Positions 40,868 to 52,596 of a DNA stretch of 64,000 nt are shown piece after piece. This DNA comes from Protula sp. h YS-2021 (Eukaryota > Annelida > Polychaeta > Sabellida > Serpulidae): assembly GCA_949752745.1 (NCBI GenBank), contig OX457034.1, forward strand, positions 2,824,646 to 2,888,645, given 5' to 3'. The notes beneath the pieces are model-generated. The model was not told the DNA's origin. It saw only the letters and a list, made by a program, of their open reading frames with translations, and did no database searches. The first letter of the stretch is position 1. Each line of letters opens with the position of its first letter. Made by a program: the position numbers and the translations under genes.

Positions 40868-41678
40868 TCTTGTGTATGGAAGTAACTGCAAAATTGTGGT
40901 TATGTAACTAAAATGTTAAGTAAAGTCGTTATGAAACATAAAATGATTTAGGTGGTCCGTGATTGATATCCTTTGACGTACACACGCACAGGGATTGATG
41001 GGTGTCACATCCCGAAAATTAAGCACTGCTTGGCATCCACGTTGAATGTTAAATTAACATTGCCCACAACAGAGTCTGGCTGTTTTTTTTTTTTTTTTTT
41101 TTTTTTGTTTTTTTTTTTGAAGATTGAAATTAACGGGCTGATCACTTAGATTTCACAACTAACATTTTAACAAAATACAGGTTCACGCATGGTGTAAATC
41201 TAAAACATGGCTGCCAATTTGACGTGCATTACGATATGTGAGATCTATGTCTTGTAAGTTTTGTATTGTCTTTTTGATTGATATGAGCTTCAGAAATGAC
41301 TGAAAAAAAAACATTTTAACTTTGTCTGAAGCAACTCGAAATTCAACGGCAGACAAAAAAACCTTTCAGTGGGTTTTGGCGCAGCAGTACAAACATGGGC
41401 ACAGTTTACATTAAGTGCAACGAAGTATAGGTGCGTGTAACTGAAATTGTAGTTCGGCATGGCACCGCAGTGCTAATTTAAAAACAAAATGGATTCTGTG
41501 AGCAAATTGTTTTTTCTTTATTGGATACGTTGATGTTGTTTAGAGGTAACGAGAAATGCAGTGACATTGTTTTGCAGTGACGTAGCAAGTTGAGAACTTC
41601 ACCGGTGACAGGGGTTGCCTACAGATGGAAGAGGGTTGGTGATCGGTGAGTGAAGTACAGATTGTCTTTTTATTTCAG
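40868..41678. other. No gene recognised; poly-T tract
   Basis: Two T-runs of about 19 and 11 bases lie at 41,083-41,119. Nothing else was identified. Confidence 0.4.
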
Positions 41679-41744
41679 GTTCACCGATAAAATTGGGCAC
41701 GAGAGACAACAGTGTAGGAAGCTCTGAATCATCTACAGTCAGAG
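41679..41744 (+). CDS. Candidate exon, unknown gene U1
   Basis: TTTCAG acceptor and GTAAGA donor. One frame is open and Ser-rich (LGTRDNSVGSSESSTV) and ends in phase 1, matching the next candidate exon. Confidence 0.45.
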
Positions 41745-41830
41745 GTAAGATATTATTATTGTTTACATGAGAACTGTATAGTGTTTTATATAGATTGTGT
41801 AGTAGTGTCGTGCCTGGTTATGACTTTCAG

Positions 41831-42093
41831 CAATTAAGCCTGCGTTAAAAATTATTCTCTTGGCTATTGACACTTTTGTAAGTGTAACTCAGGAGCAGTG
41901 GAGTCGTTTTATTCTTAATTATATGTCCCCAGAAGAAAAACGTATGTTGATAAATGACCAAAGTAGAAATACGGTCAGTGATTCGTCGGGTAGGAAGAGA
42001 TTATGCCACTTAGCCCTATGCCGTGTCCAGAGAGGGTGGATACCTAGTACGAGCCCTACACTTTGTGCATTAGGAAAGGGTGGGTGTATTTAA
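41831..42093 (+). CDS. Candidate exon, unknown gene U1
   Basis: Acceptor TTTCAG at 41,825-41,830; the phase-1 junction with 41,744 keeps the frame open. It encodes AIDTFVSVTQEQWSRFILNY and MSPEEKRMLINDQ. The frame stops at 42,093. A donor GTAGGA near 41,990 would end the exon earlier. No family recognised. Confidence 0.45.
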
Positions 42094-42625
42094 TATTACT
42101 GAAAAGTAGAGGGTTAACATTGCTCTGGATTGTTGGATGAAAAGTTAAGAGTTAATAGCTTTTGAACTTCGAAACTTGAATCTTTTGTACTAGTAGGTTG
42201 CTGGGTTACTGAGTTGTACATATCATTTTTGATGTGGCAAGACTGTACTTACTACTGGCTTAGAGAGTTATGCTTTTGAATCGATATGTGTTAGCAAGTA
42301 TTGGCGAGTGAATTTAAAACTTGGAGTTGTAATAGTAGGTTACTGTCTGGGCTTGTTCGAAATCGAATCTATGTGCTAGAAAAGTATTGGTTGTCAATAC
42401 ATTGCTAATGGCGGCGAAAGAGGAGTGAAGTAATGTTTTGCTCAATTTGTGTGCCAAGTAGATGATATAGAATGTCACGGTTCAGATAGATCCGTGAATC
42501 GGTGAATCGTCGGGTAATGACAGATCTTACCGAACGCTATGCCCGTGCCAGAAAAAGGGTGAATACATAGTGCGAGCCCTATGCTTTGCGCATTTGGAAA
42601 GGGTGGATGTATATAATCTCACCGC
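41985..42625 (+). repeat. Imperfect direct repeat about 530 bp apart
   Basis: The segment GATTCGTCGGGTA ... GCCCTACACTTTGTGC ... GGAAAGGGTGG at 41,985-42,085 recurs diverged at 42,505-42,612. Confidence 0.65.
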
Positions 42626-42949
42626 TTTTATTTCAAAGAATTCATGATATTTTATGTGCTGACATAGTTCTCGATTGTTGACTGAAAAATGTAGTTACTG
42701 GCTTTTGAAATGAATTTCTTCGTGCTATTAGCATACATGGTTTGCGAAGTTAATTTGGGCGCTAGTAGGGTACTGACTTGGACAATTCCTTCCATTATCT
42801 GTATTTTCAAGTATCGGCGTGACTAGTGAATGAAACGAGACTGAATATGATGCCAGGGTACTGACTTGGTGAGTTGTGGATTTCGGCAATCGGTTATGTT
42901 TTGAATGTGAATCGATTTGTGAATGCAGTAGGGATGCCGGAAAGCACAA

Positions 42950-43310
42950 GCAGAGAGCTAGCCCACTCCTATTTTAAAAGTTGCGGGCAATTCACAGGAG
43001 TCTGTCATTTCTGCAGCCGGTCATCGCAGTTCTGTTAATATTGCAAAAAGACCCAGTGACTTACATTCTGAAGTAAGCTCGGCTAAGTCGAACGGATCAA
43101 AGCCACCCTTTCAGGATTCAAGTTATCCTTCGGAATCTACAGCTTGCAGACGGCCCACAACAATCAGATGGCCAGAGAGACCTAGCTACTCCAACGATCC
43201 GCTTATGGCACATTATAATCAATATATGTTTCATAAGCAATGTATAAACAAATTGAACGGTCAACGAAAATTTAGTCAAAATTCTCAGGAAGGGTTCAGG
43301 TTCTCCAGTT
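42950..43310 (+). CDS. Candidate Ser/Pro-rich exon, unknown
   Basis: One frame is open for about 115 codons (SVISAAGHRSSVNIAKRPSD, PPFQDSSYPSES, WPERPSYSNDPL) and then stops. Splice sites were not fixed. Composition suggests a disordered protein segment. It could be a further U1 exon. Confidence 0.35.
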
Positions 43311-43755
43311 GACTGGTTTATTACACTGAAATCACAGTTTTGTTGAATGCATCGGTTTGAGGTCCAGATGTGTTCCACTACAAACACGTGTGCGTTTAGC
43401 ATTGTATCAGATGAGATACGTTTCACTTCGAGTTTTGCGTGGTGTTAAGGATGTGAAACACTGAAAGAGAACTTAGTCACTAGTGTTGTAGTGGTGCTTT
43501 GCAAACTGGAACTGCTGTACCGCCTTGCGTTGCTCTGAATGTGTATCAGTGTTTGTTGATTTGTTTTGGTTACGTGGGTTTATGAGCTGCAGTAGTATTA
43601 GTGTCCACCGTTGAAACTGCAGTTGTTGAATAAGTCCGAAAATAGTACACATTGGTCTGGTTTCGTTAAAAATAGAGTTTAAAAATCGGATTCAGGTTCA
43701 ATTTCTATATATTGTGGAGAAAAATGTTCCTGTAACGAAAAATGTTCCTGTAATT

Positions 43756-44110
43756 ATCCCCCGCCGTCCTAGCGGAGGCGGGGGATATAGAAACGCCTCA
43801 TGTCTGTCCGTCGGTCCATCTGTCCGTCCGTCCGTTTGTCCGTTATCACTTTTGTCCAGGCTATATCTCCGTAACCGTTAATCGCAGGCATGCGGTATGT
43901 TGGGGAATGAAAGAATATATAATGTAGTTTTGTAATGTTAGGTTAATATTTTATTTCTTTTTGATGGACTTTTGAATTGTTTGGACTTAGTCGTTTTCTT
44001 AGGGTACATTGTCCAGGCCATATTTTCGTAACCATTGATCGCAGGCATACCATACCTCAGGGGATTGAAAGAATATATAATGTAGTTTGCCGCGGCGGGG
44101 ATGTGCAATC
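43756..44110 (+). repeat. Hairpin-headed repeat with two body units of about 170 bp
   Basis: Head ATCCCCCGCC ... GGCGGGGGAT (43,756-43,786), ATAG, CTGTCCGTCGGTCC and further GTCCGTCC units. The body contains two copies of TTGTCCAGGC-ATAT, AACC-TT-ATCGCAGGCAT and GAAAGAATATATAATGTAG. Confidence 0.85.
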
Positions 44111-44202
44111 TACGATTGTCTTGTTTGTATTTCAGTAGATGTGAATTATTTCCTGTAGAGTGCAAATTAAACGTTAGTGGTTTTTTTATTTTATTACTCT
44201 AG

Positions 44203-44313
44203 GTTATGCCATCAAGTCGTGAACGCCCTTCTTTACAGATGGAAGAGGAACAAAGTAGCTCAAATGGTGTGGGGGAATCTTGTGTTATTGCTGCTCGAAG
44301 ATTCGTGAACTGG
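44203..44313 (+). CDS. Candidate exon, unknown gene U1
   Basis: Acceptor TACTCTAG and donor GTAGAG; 37 codons open in phase 0 (MPSSRERPSLQMEEEQSSSN, ESCVIAARRFVNW). Not recognised. Confidence 0.4.
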
Positions 44314-44654
44314 GTAGAGATGTTAAAACGGCATGTTCTGCTAAAATATAAAGTAAATAAGTGAACTTAAAATTGTGCTTCAAACTGAGATTTCTTGCCA
44401 TGCGCAATGTACTAGGTAGCAGCAACATAAGTCGAATTTGTGTTTTGAGTATCAAAACAACACTAATATTTCGAGCTATTTCTTGAATAGACTGATGTTG
44501 AAATATCAGCAAAAAACTGCCATCGATAAATGAGTGCGATTGTTAAAATAGGTTTACTAAGTCGTCGGCTTTCTACCTGTGTACCCAGCTGAGCAATTAA
44601 AAAAGTATGAAATTACTTAATTTTCTTACTTAAATTTCTTTTCTTTCAATACTC

Positions 44655-45190
44655 AGGAGTTTACACTACCCGAGGAGTTCTTGAACAAGTGCCAACACAG
44701 CGTGTGCTCAGTACAGATATATAATTCACATATTTCGATGGACATCTGTTCCGCGCGTTTTTTTTTTTCGTGTTAAGCCTGACAGTGGCGGATATGAGGG
44801 GCTGCAGCGTACGAAGTCTCACTTGCAAGATACGAATCTTATCCTTTTCCCCGTCCCCGAATGATCAAGAACTGTTACATAGTATGATGAAGGAATTCCT
44901 AGACCGCGTAATGCGTTTACCTAAACATCTAAAGTTTAATACCCATCCTAGAAAGAACTTTGGATATTACCAGAACATGTTCATAATGCAGCTCATTATA
45001 TGTTTCTTGCCGATGTGACCGACACCTTTCAGCCAATTATAGAAGCTTTTCTCTGTGGCATGGAAGATACCCCTGGGAAGGAATGTCTCCGGCGTTTATT
45101 ACGTGTTGCTGCAAACTGCGTTTTGGATATGAAGAAAGGAAACGAATATCGCGATTTGATAAATGTTAGTTGATGGCTAATAATGGCATC
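44655..45190 (+). pseudogene. Unrecognised protein-coding relic in several frames
   Basis: After a TCAG acceptor one frame reads TLPEEFLNKCQHSVCSVQIY. Further pieces in other frames read VKPDSGGYEGLQRTKSHLQD, NDQELLHSMMKEFLDRVMRL and VTDTFQPIIEAFLCGMEDTP followed by LRRLLRVAANCVLDMKKG. Codon-like structure without repeats across three frames suggests one old gene with several frame changes. I do not recognise the family; a transposase or a domesticated protein are both possible. Confidence 0.4.
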
Positions 45191-45925
45191 AGTCAACCGT
45201 TCTCGTGTTTGATAGAGGAAGAGGATGCAGCCAGAGCAACGGATTCAGGTAATCAACTTAGTTTTAAGCATCGTTTACACTAGTTAAGTGTCAGTGGTGC
45301 AAATTAGCAGTGGTCCGAGGCTACTTGATTTTCCAGTGGACTACAAGATTCCAAAAAGTGTTGATCGGACAGACCACCAGAAATTTCTGGCCCTTTTGGG
45401 GTTATAGTGTAGCTCACTTCTAGTGAACTTAGTGACATCGGTACTAAGTAGTGGAGTTCGTGTTCGAAGCTGTGTACTGACAAGATACTGGACTGCTTAC
45501 TTTTAAGATAAAGCCTTGGTTGTAATTTTTTTAGTATTTGCCACAGTAATAAAAACTATAAATGCGTAAATAGAAGTCTGAAAGACTTGAGAGTGTGATA
45601 TTTAAACGACGATTAGTTAGGTTTTGAAATGGCTTAATTGTGTGCCGAAGACTGTGTTGCATTGTGCTGCCGTTCCGGGTTATAAATGTCCGCACCAAAT
45701 TCTGGTTTTGAGATAAATGTCTTAAAACCCATTTATTTTCAGATCAGCCCCCCCCCTCCCCATTCCTAGAAGACAACCCACGTGCGTTTTGAAAGTGGTG
45801 ACGTCGAAGACGAAAAACGGATTTTTTTTCAAAGTCCACAGTATATTCGTACACACTTTTTCATTCCCGATGTGGTTGTTTACTCGTCAATCGAGAGAAG
45901 AACAGTGTGAAAGTATTTCTTTCAG
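45191..45925. other. Intron-like region, nothing recognised
   Basis: A short acidic segment (EEEDAARATDSG) before GTAATC near 45,250 could be an exon end. Otherwise no feature was seen. Confidence 0.35.
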
Positions 45926-45927
45926 TG

Positions 45928-46221
45928 GAAGTGAAAGATGGCGAGGACAACCTTCAGTTGGAGGCTGGTACACAAAAGGCTTTTAAAATTGCTTGCTCGT
46001 ATTTGGGACACGGACAAGCCCAAAATTTTGTTTTAATCTGTAATGCGGTAGAGTCGGTCCTGTTCAAGCTTGTGCGTGTTTCTGATACCGAAAGAGAGAA
46101 AGCCGAAACAATGAAGGGGGAGTGGAAGAGTGCGGAGGAGGGGGTAAAGAGTAAAGAGGAGTTCGAAAGTTGTGAGGAGTCGGAAAACCTGAATACAGTT
46201 ATATCGATAGTAACCGTGTAA
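45928..46221 (+). CDS. Candidate exon, acidic C-terminal tail, unknown gene
   Basis: After TTTCTTTCAG one frame is open to 46,221. It reads VEVKDGEDNLQLEAGTQKAF, YLGHGQAQNFVLICNAVESV and LVRVSDTERE, then a Lys/Glu-rich tail. Most of it looks like a folded domain with an acidic end. No known family. Confidence 0.45.
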   Translation, partial: EVKDGEDNLQLEAGTQKAFKIACSYLGHGQAQNFVLICNAVESVLFKLVRVSDTEREKAETMKGEWKSAEEGVKSKEEFESCEESENLNTVISIVTV

Positions 46222-46424
46222 AAATTCAAGTTTAAAATTCCCTCCAATTCAAAATTCAACGTTGAAGATTGCTGTTTCTGTGTTGCGTAAGAGTCCTTCG
46301 CGAAATGTACGAATTTCCTTTCCACAACCTATGCTACAGTTCTTACAACAGCAGTCCTAAAGGTTTAGCTTAAACCACAGAATAGACCTGCAGTAAAGTT
46401 TTGTACTACAAGCTGAAATAAGTT

Positions 46425-47325
46425 GATGACTCACAGCCCAATGTTCGAGTCTCTCAGGTGTACATTGCTTCTATGAGTTTGACGGAAATTTCCATTACGA
46501 CCGGATGATTGCTACTAAGCCTGATTGGAAGTAGCTGGCTTTAACTTCTCGCCTTGTACGGACATAAAGTATGCAGTTACATGATTCTGCGACCTAGAGA
46601 AGTATCCAAGCGATGAACAAGTCGATACGCACAGCACAATGCTCGAATATCTCAGGTACACATTGCTCCTATGCGTTTGACACATAACTATTTCCATTGA
46701 GATCGGATTATTGCTACTAAGCCTGATTGGTCTTGGAGTACACCACCCCCAGTGAAGTAGTTGACTTCAACTCCTCTCCTTATACGCACATAAAGTATGC
46801 AGTTACACGATTCTACGACCCAAAGAAGAATCATAGCGTAGAACAAGTCGGTGATTCACAGAGCAATGTTCGTGTCTCTCAGGTGCACATTGCTCCTCTG
46901 CATTTGACAGGTAGATATTTCCATTACGATCAGATGATTGCTACTAGGTCTGATTGGTTTTGGAGTACACCACCCAGTGAAGAAGCTGGCTTCAACTTGT
47001 CGCCTTATATGGACACAAAGTATGCAGTTACATGATTCTGCGGCCCAGAGAAGTATTCAAGCGATGAACAAGTCGATACTCACAGAGCAATGCTCGAATC
47101 TCTCATTGCTCCTATGTGTTTGACACATAACTATTTCCATTGCGAACGGATGATGGCTACTAAGCCTGATTGGTTTTGAAGTACACCATCCAGTGAAGTA
47201 GTTGACTTCAACACCTCGCCTTATACGTACATAAAGTATGCAGTTGCATGATTCTGCGACCCAGAGAAGCATCCCAGCGATGAACAAGTCGATGACTCAC
47301 AGAGCAACGTTCGTATCTCTCCTAA
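46425..47325 (+). repeat. Coding tandem repeat of about 215 bp, about four copies
   Basis: Copies start near 46,437, 46,639, 46,861, 47,088 and 47,303 (the last partial) at AGAGCAATGTTCG-like words. One frame is open across more than one unit (46,727-47,035), giving a peptide repeat of about 72 residues with QSNVRVSQVHIAP, MIATxxDWFWSTPPSE and SPYxxxKYAVT. Other copies have stops. Spacing varies from 202 to 225 bases. Confidence 0.8.
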
Positions 47326-47574
47326 ATCTAAAAACATTAGAGAGGAACGACGAAGAGAAAGGAGACGGAAGTACCACAAGGCGAAGAAAGGGAAAGGTGC
47401 AGGGAAGGAAAAGGAGCGTAAATGTGTAGAGACGACAGATAAGGATAATGTGCAAGTCAAATTTCAAATTTGATGTTGAAATCCTTGTAGAAGTGGAGGA
47501 TAAGCCTGCAGATTATGGGGCTGCACAGAGAAAACGTTCTTTTTCGGATAGAGACGATGACGATGATGATGACA
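47310..47574 (+). pseudogene. Basic Arg/Lys-rich protein segment, relative of 58,561-59,333
   Basis: One frame reads REERRRERRRKYHKAKKGKG and ends at about 47,473. A second frame reads VEILVEVEDKPADYGAAQRK and an Asp run up to a GTAAGT donor at 47,575. The first part is the paralogue of the gene at 58,561. The donor leaves phase 1, which matches the exon at 48,169. A frame change or a missed intron separates the two parts. Confidence 0.5.
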
Positions 47575-47655
47575 GTAAGTATTAGCGGTATCATAAAATT
47601 TTGATTATAGATATTTAACTGTCAAATGTTATGACAGAAATTGAAGGCCTTTAAT

Positions 47656-47830
47656 TGTCACCCGTGAAACCGAGTGATATAGTTTTCACAATGTCCGTTT
47701 GTTTGTCTGTCCGTCCGTCTGTCGACATTTTTTGGCTCCGTTTGTACGCGCCATAGAAAGACCACACACGGAAGCTGTGTATAGATAGGTTATTTTTTAA
47801 TTTCAGGTGAAATCGTCAAAATGGAGGAAC
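47656..47830 (+). repeat. Hairpin-headed repeat (weak head)
   Basis: TGTCACCCG ... CGAGTGAT followed by ATAGTTTTCACAATGTCCG, then TGTCTGTCCGTCCGTCTGTC. Lies in the intron before 48,169. Confidence 0.65.
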
Positions 47831-48168
47831 TTTGAATATGCAGGGTACTATAATCAATTTCACAGTTGATGCAGTTGTTGATGAGACAGCTTTCAGCACC
47901 GGTGATATCCCGGTCTCTGACCGTCGAAATGAAATAAGGGCATCCAAATATACATAAATGATAAATATAAAATATAAATAAAATTCAACATTGTGAGGGT
48001 TCTTTATATGTAAAGATTTTATATGTTGAGTTATATCATAAGCAGCAGTTTAGGTAATCTGTTTTTCTTTGAAGTATTTTCATACGCTAATTACCCTTTC
48101 ATTCTGTTGAGCTTGAATTTCTGTTAAAACGTTTTACACTTTATATATTGTAATACTTAAATTTACAG

Positions 48169-48335
48169 GCAAACAAGAGATAGAGAACTTTTTGCAAAAA
48201 AAAACACCGATTGAAAGTGCTCAACATCTACAACAGAATGGACAATATAAAAAGGTTCGGTCTAAAATTATAAAGGAGAGGAAGACCAAACACCTTCGTC
48301 TAAAAAAAACATTTGACTACACAAACAATGAATAA
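48169..48335 (+). CDS. Candidate last exon of the Arg/Lys-rich gene
   Basis: Acceptor TTTACAG and a phase-1 junction with 47,574. Encodes KQEIENFLQKKTPIESAQHL, then VRSKIIKERKTKHLRLKKTF and a stop at 48,333-48,335. AATAAA follows at about 48,756. The protein is basic and probably nuclear; function unknown. Confidence 0.5.
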
Positions 48336-48775
48336 GGACAATTGACAACAATGTAACAAAAAGTTGAAAAATGTTCAACCACCTACGTCCCGAGATACTG
48401 AACATTTCATGTCAACCAACCTTCAGTTGTGAAACACTAGCGCTTTTTAACTGAACTGCTTTTGGCCGGGCTTTGGACAGCTGATTTCTAGAGATATCAA
48501 ACATGGAAATAGTTTGAAAAATGAGCAAGGGGGCGTCCACTTCTTTTGGAAAACAAACAAATCAAAAGAGAAAAGTTCTCAATTTGGAATTGTATCTTTC
48601 GAAAATTGTTGTGAGCAGTTTGATCTTGTATGAAATTAGCCATATTTCCCTCGATGGATAGGGCTTTTAAAATGTGATGCATATGTTTAAAGTATTGTGC
48701 TATGTTATGTGCATAGAATTATGTTTTGAATAGGTTTATATGAAAGGATGCATGGAATAAAATGAATGGCCTGTT

Positions 48776-49330
48776 ATTCCCTGTGTAATGAAGGGATATA
48801 GGTTTCGGCTTGCCTGTCTGCCTGTCCGGTCTGGTATACTACATCGTGTCTGGGCTGTATCTCCAAAATTATTCACTATATCGCTTTTGGCACACGATTA
48901 GAACCTATATTATAGGGAGAGATCACGGGGCTGAGAGCTTTTTGTGGGATTCGAGCATGCGTGGAAGGCCTGTGAACGAAACGCGCAGCGGTGAGTTCAT
49001 TGCCCTTCCACAAGTGCTCGAATCCCATACAAAGAACGACTACACCAGGATCTATCCCCATTATAACACAAACAAGCAAAGTCGATTACTAGATAGCGGG
49101 AAAAAGCCAAAAACTCGAGATTTTGATCGAAAATTTTTCATGGTATTGTCCTGCGACACGAGTGTCGCATAGCAACTTGTGCAATGCAAATGAAAACGTT
49201 TTACGTCACAAAGCCATCGTCATAGTATCTCGGAGTCATGCCCATTGTTTTTCTGTGAATTGGCTTTGTGACTTTTGTACGCGGTTAGAGAAAGCTGACG
49301 GTTTCTTATCATTTCTTTTTACGGGTGTGC
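48776..49330 (+). repeat. Hairpin-headed repeat with internal inverted repeat
   Basis: Head ATTCCCTG ... GAAGGGAT (48,776-48,797), ATAGG, CTGTCTGCCTGTCCGG. An inverted repeat GGGATTCGAGCA / TGCTCGAATCCC encloses 48,946-49,026. Confidence 0.65.
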
Positions 49331-49334
49331 ATTA

Positions 49335-49735
49335 CTCAATTGGTGCGTGTCATGATGAAGGTTTTTCAAACATATGTGATAAAGGTTGCAGCAGCCGAAT
49401 AAAGGTAAAAGAAATTAAAATATCATCCCTTGATATTTGATGTGAAATGCATTTAGGCTTTTATTGAATAATACAGGAAAATTAAAAATTTTGGGTACAA
49501 TAGTAACTGTTTGATCGAATTGTCATAGTCTCCACATAGTCGCTGAAATTCGAAAAATCTTTTTTTTTTCTCGTTCATATCTATCCAAAGAAATGATCGT
49601 TTTAATAAATGTATATCTTTGCTGGCCTGTATATCGTTTCCCATGACCATAGCTCGAAATATTTTGGAACAGATAAACAAACAAATATGTGTTGTTTTAT
49701 GACAAGCTAGCAAGCAAGTATGATGATATATTCGT
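49335..49735 (-). repeat. Dispersed repeat R2, module copy c
   Basis: Inverted relative of 38,880-39,230, with words such as GGTTGCAGCAGCCGAATA and TATCATCCCTTGATATTTGA. Confidence 0.8.
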
Positions 49736-49743
49736 AGCTTATT

Positions 49744-50060
49744 GTCCCCCGTGAAGCGGAGGGATATAGTTATGAGCTGGTCCGTCAGACTTTGTCCGGC
49801 AGACTTTGTCCGGCAGACTTTGTCCGGCAGACTTTTCATAGAAGTTATTGTCGTAGAACTTGAAACCCTGCATGGTGAAAATATATATATAGAAGATGTG
49901 CAAAGTAACATTATTGTCAAAATAGGCCAAAAATTGACGTCGTGGGAAATTGTCAAACATGGTGAATTTGGCTTGAACTTAGCAGTGAGACGATGTTTTG
50001 TCCGATCGACTTCTCATGGGAGGAATTGTCGTACGAACCTGAAACCTTGCAGCGTGACTT
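49744..50060 (+). repeat. Hairpin-headed repeat with a GTCCGGCAGACTTT run
   Basis: Head GTCCCCCG ... GGAGGGAT (49,744-49,765), ATAG, then four copies of TTTGTCCGGCAGAC. The open frame 49,742-50,062 is read-through of the repeat. Confidence 0.75.
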
Positions 50061-50089
50061 GACCTTATTTTACTTTTACTGCTTCAGGG

Positions 50090-50560
50090 GGGGGGGGGGG
50101 TCCTGCCTTACTGAGGCTCTAGTTTCTAAGGGATTTAAAAGGCCATAAGATAGCTCATTTGGATGTCCTTACCCTAAAAGGGCAATAGCATGATTTAATA
50201 TATTTATATCTCACACCTGAAATAGGCTAAAAGGTGATCAATACAGGAAAATTGATTTAAAATGTTATTTCCGTGTCTACTTGAATAAATTTTCAATGAA
50301 CATTCAAACATACGTGATCAAGGTTGCAGCAGCGGAATATTTGTAAAAGAAATTAAAACATCATCCCTTGATGTTTGATCTGAAATGCATTTTAGCTTTT
50401 GTTGACTAATAAACAAAAATTGAAAAGTAACTGTTTGGTCGATTGGCATAGTTCTCTCATAGTTCCTGAGATTCGAAACAGCAATTTGTTTCGTTCATAT
50501 CTACCCAAAGAAATGATTGTTTTGGTAAATCTATATTTTTGCTGGCCTGTATATTAGCAA
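50090..50560 (-). repeat. Dispersed repeat R2, module copy d
   Basis: Inverted relative of 38,880-39,230, continuing directly into the copy at 50,565. Preceded by a G12-14 run near 50,088. Confidence 0.8.
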
Positions 50561-50564
50561 AGAA

Positions 50565-52580
50565 TTAAGGATCTTCCTTGCTGGCAAATAAAGAATTAAG
50601 TTATTTTATAATTAGAAGTATATTGTTCGTTTTAAAAGTTAGGCGTTAGCTGCTCCTGTCATTTACGCAGATGGAGTGAAAATAATGATATGGAATTGAA
50701 GCGCCATAAACACAAGAGATGATAATTTCGACAAACCCAGTAAAAACACCCGTCATACCGATAAAACTAAATTACATTGATATTAATCAAGTTACTTTAA
50801 GTAAACTGCTTGGCCTTACAATCCAAATTAACCTTAAGTGGGATATCCATGCGTAAAGTATAATTTCAAGCTCAACATCAAAACTTTACTACTTGAGACA
50901 ATTAAAACGAGCAAAAGTCAATATAACTGACCTAACCATGTTTTACAAAACAATAGTACGTACCAAACTAGAATATGCCGCACAAGCTTTGAGTACAGCT
51001 ATCACAAAAGAACAAGAGTTGCACTAGAAGCAGTACAGAAGAGAGCCCTTAAAATAATATTCCCAGAATTAAGTTATGAAGCTGCGATGGAAAAAAGTAA
51101 CCTCATATCCCTAAAAGAAAGAAGACTCCGATTCTGCAAGAAGTTCTTTATACAAATGCAGAACCCAAACAGACTCCTACCAAAAACCCCGAAATATGAT
51201 CCACACTCTAAGATCAACCAATAAACTTCCTTTGCCACAAATAAGAATCGCCATATGCAAAAACTCTCTCATACCATGTTGCATATTTGATCTGCAACAT
51301 TAAACCAAGATAAACTACTAAGAATTAGAATACAATACTAAAACTGACAGAGGCATAGAAACTTGTAAATTTTATAATTTTAAAACTTGTAACGAACCTT
51401 CGTCATTACTTTAACTATTTCTAAATGTTATTTTTTTCATACAAGATAGTAACAAGTAATGTATTTATGTATATAACATGATTTTCAACCTGACGGTTGC
51501 AAATAGCTTTAATAAATCTGATTCTGATTCTGAATTTGTAATAAATGCCCAGGTTTTAAATATACATCTATAGTGAGTATAGAGCTGCGAGACATAGCAA
51601 TTTTAATATCGCTTAACATCATATCGTTTCTCATGACCATAGCTTAAAACATTTTGGAACAGATAAATAAACAAATTTGTGTTGTTTTACGACAAGCTAT
51701 CAAGCAAAGTATGTAGATATATTCGTAGCTTATTTCTAAAGGATATAAAAAGCCATAAAATAGCTTATTTGGATTATCTTAAAAGGGCCCTAAAAGGGCA
51801 ATAGCATGATTTAATATGTTTATATCTTGCATGTGAAATAGCAATAAAGGGGACCAATACAGGAAAATTGATTTAAAATGTTATTTCCGTGCCTACTTGA
51901 ATAAATGTTGAATAAACATTCAAATATACTTGATGAAGGTTGCAGCAGCCGAATATTTGTAAAAGAAAATGAAACATCATCCGTTGATGTTTGATGTCAA
52001 ATGCATTTGAGCTTTTGTTGACTAATACACGAAAATTGAAAATTTCGATTTCAAGTAACTGTTTGATCGTTTGCCATAGTTCCCGCATGGTTCCTGAGAT
52101 TCGAAACGGCAATTTTGTTTTTGTTCGTATCTACCCAAAGAAACGATCGTTTCGTTAGGTCACGCAGCCATATTGTTTGCTTTCTTGAAGAGAAAAAAGT
52201 GGCAGTAAACTTATACAGCGGCATATTAGGTAACCGAAATTAGGCAAGAGAAAATTGTCACGTGTTCCCCTTCGTTGTATATTGCTTTGAAGGGCAGTTA
52301 AAATCGTGTATATAAAGATATGTGCTTCTGATAGTGTTCGGTAGAACTCTAGGTAACCTGGAGCAATGAAATGGCTTTTAATGAGGCGAATTTATTGTTC
52401 AAAGCTCTCTGGAACCATGTCAGTTGTGTCTTTAAAAAAAGCGATAAAACGTGGTTGAGTAACTTACTTTAGCAATATCTCGTTAAAGTCTCCTTTAGTT
52501 CTTTTTGAGGGATTAAAGTATTTCCAGTAACCTACGTATTCTCCCAGTATTCATACAAGCTCGCCATCCCGGAAAGCACA
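50565..52580 (-). repeat. Dispersed repeat R2, module copy e, split by a LINE
   Basis: 50,565-50,664 and 51,534-52,580 are continuous relative to 37,630-38,660 (inverted). The LINE at 50,665-51,533 interrupts it. Confidence 0.85.
50665..51533 (+). mobile_element. 5'-truncated LINE (non-LTR retrotransposon) 3' end
   Basis: Broken plus-strand frames read LSKLLGLTIQINLKWDIHA, LRQLKRAKVNITDLTMFYKT, TKLEYAAQAL and KERRLRFCKKFF. This is the C-terminal end of a LINE reverse transcriptase ORF. It ends AATAAATCTGATTCTGATTC, a short simple-repeat tail typical of CR1/L2-type elements. The host repeat reads continuously across the insertion, with a short ATTT duplication. Several stops and frame changes are present. 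Dead copy. Confidence 0.85.
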
Positions 52581-52596
52581 GTCTATCTTGGCAATA

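Noticed and set aside
49123..49440. 105-residue ORF at the R2 boundary
   Set aside because: It runs from a hairpin-headed repeat into R2 and shows no known domain.
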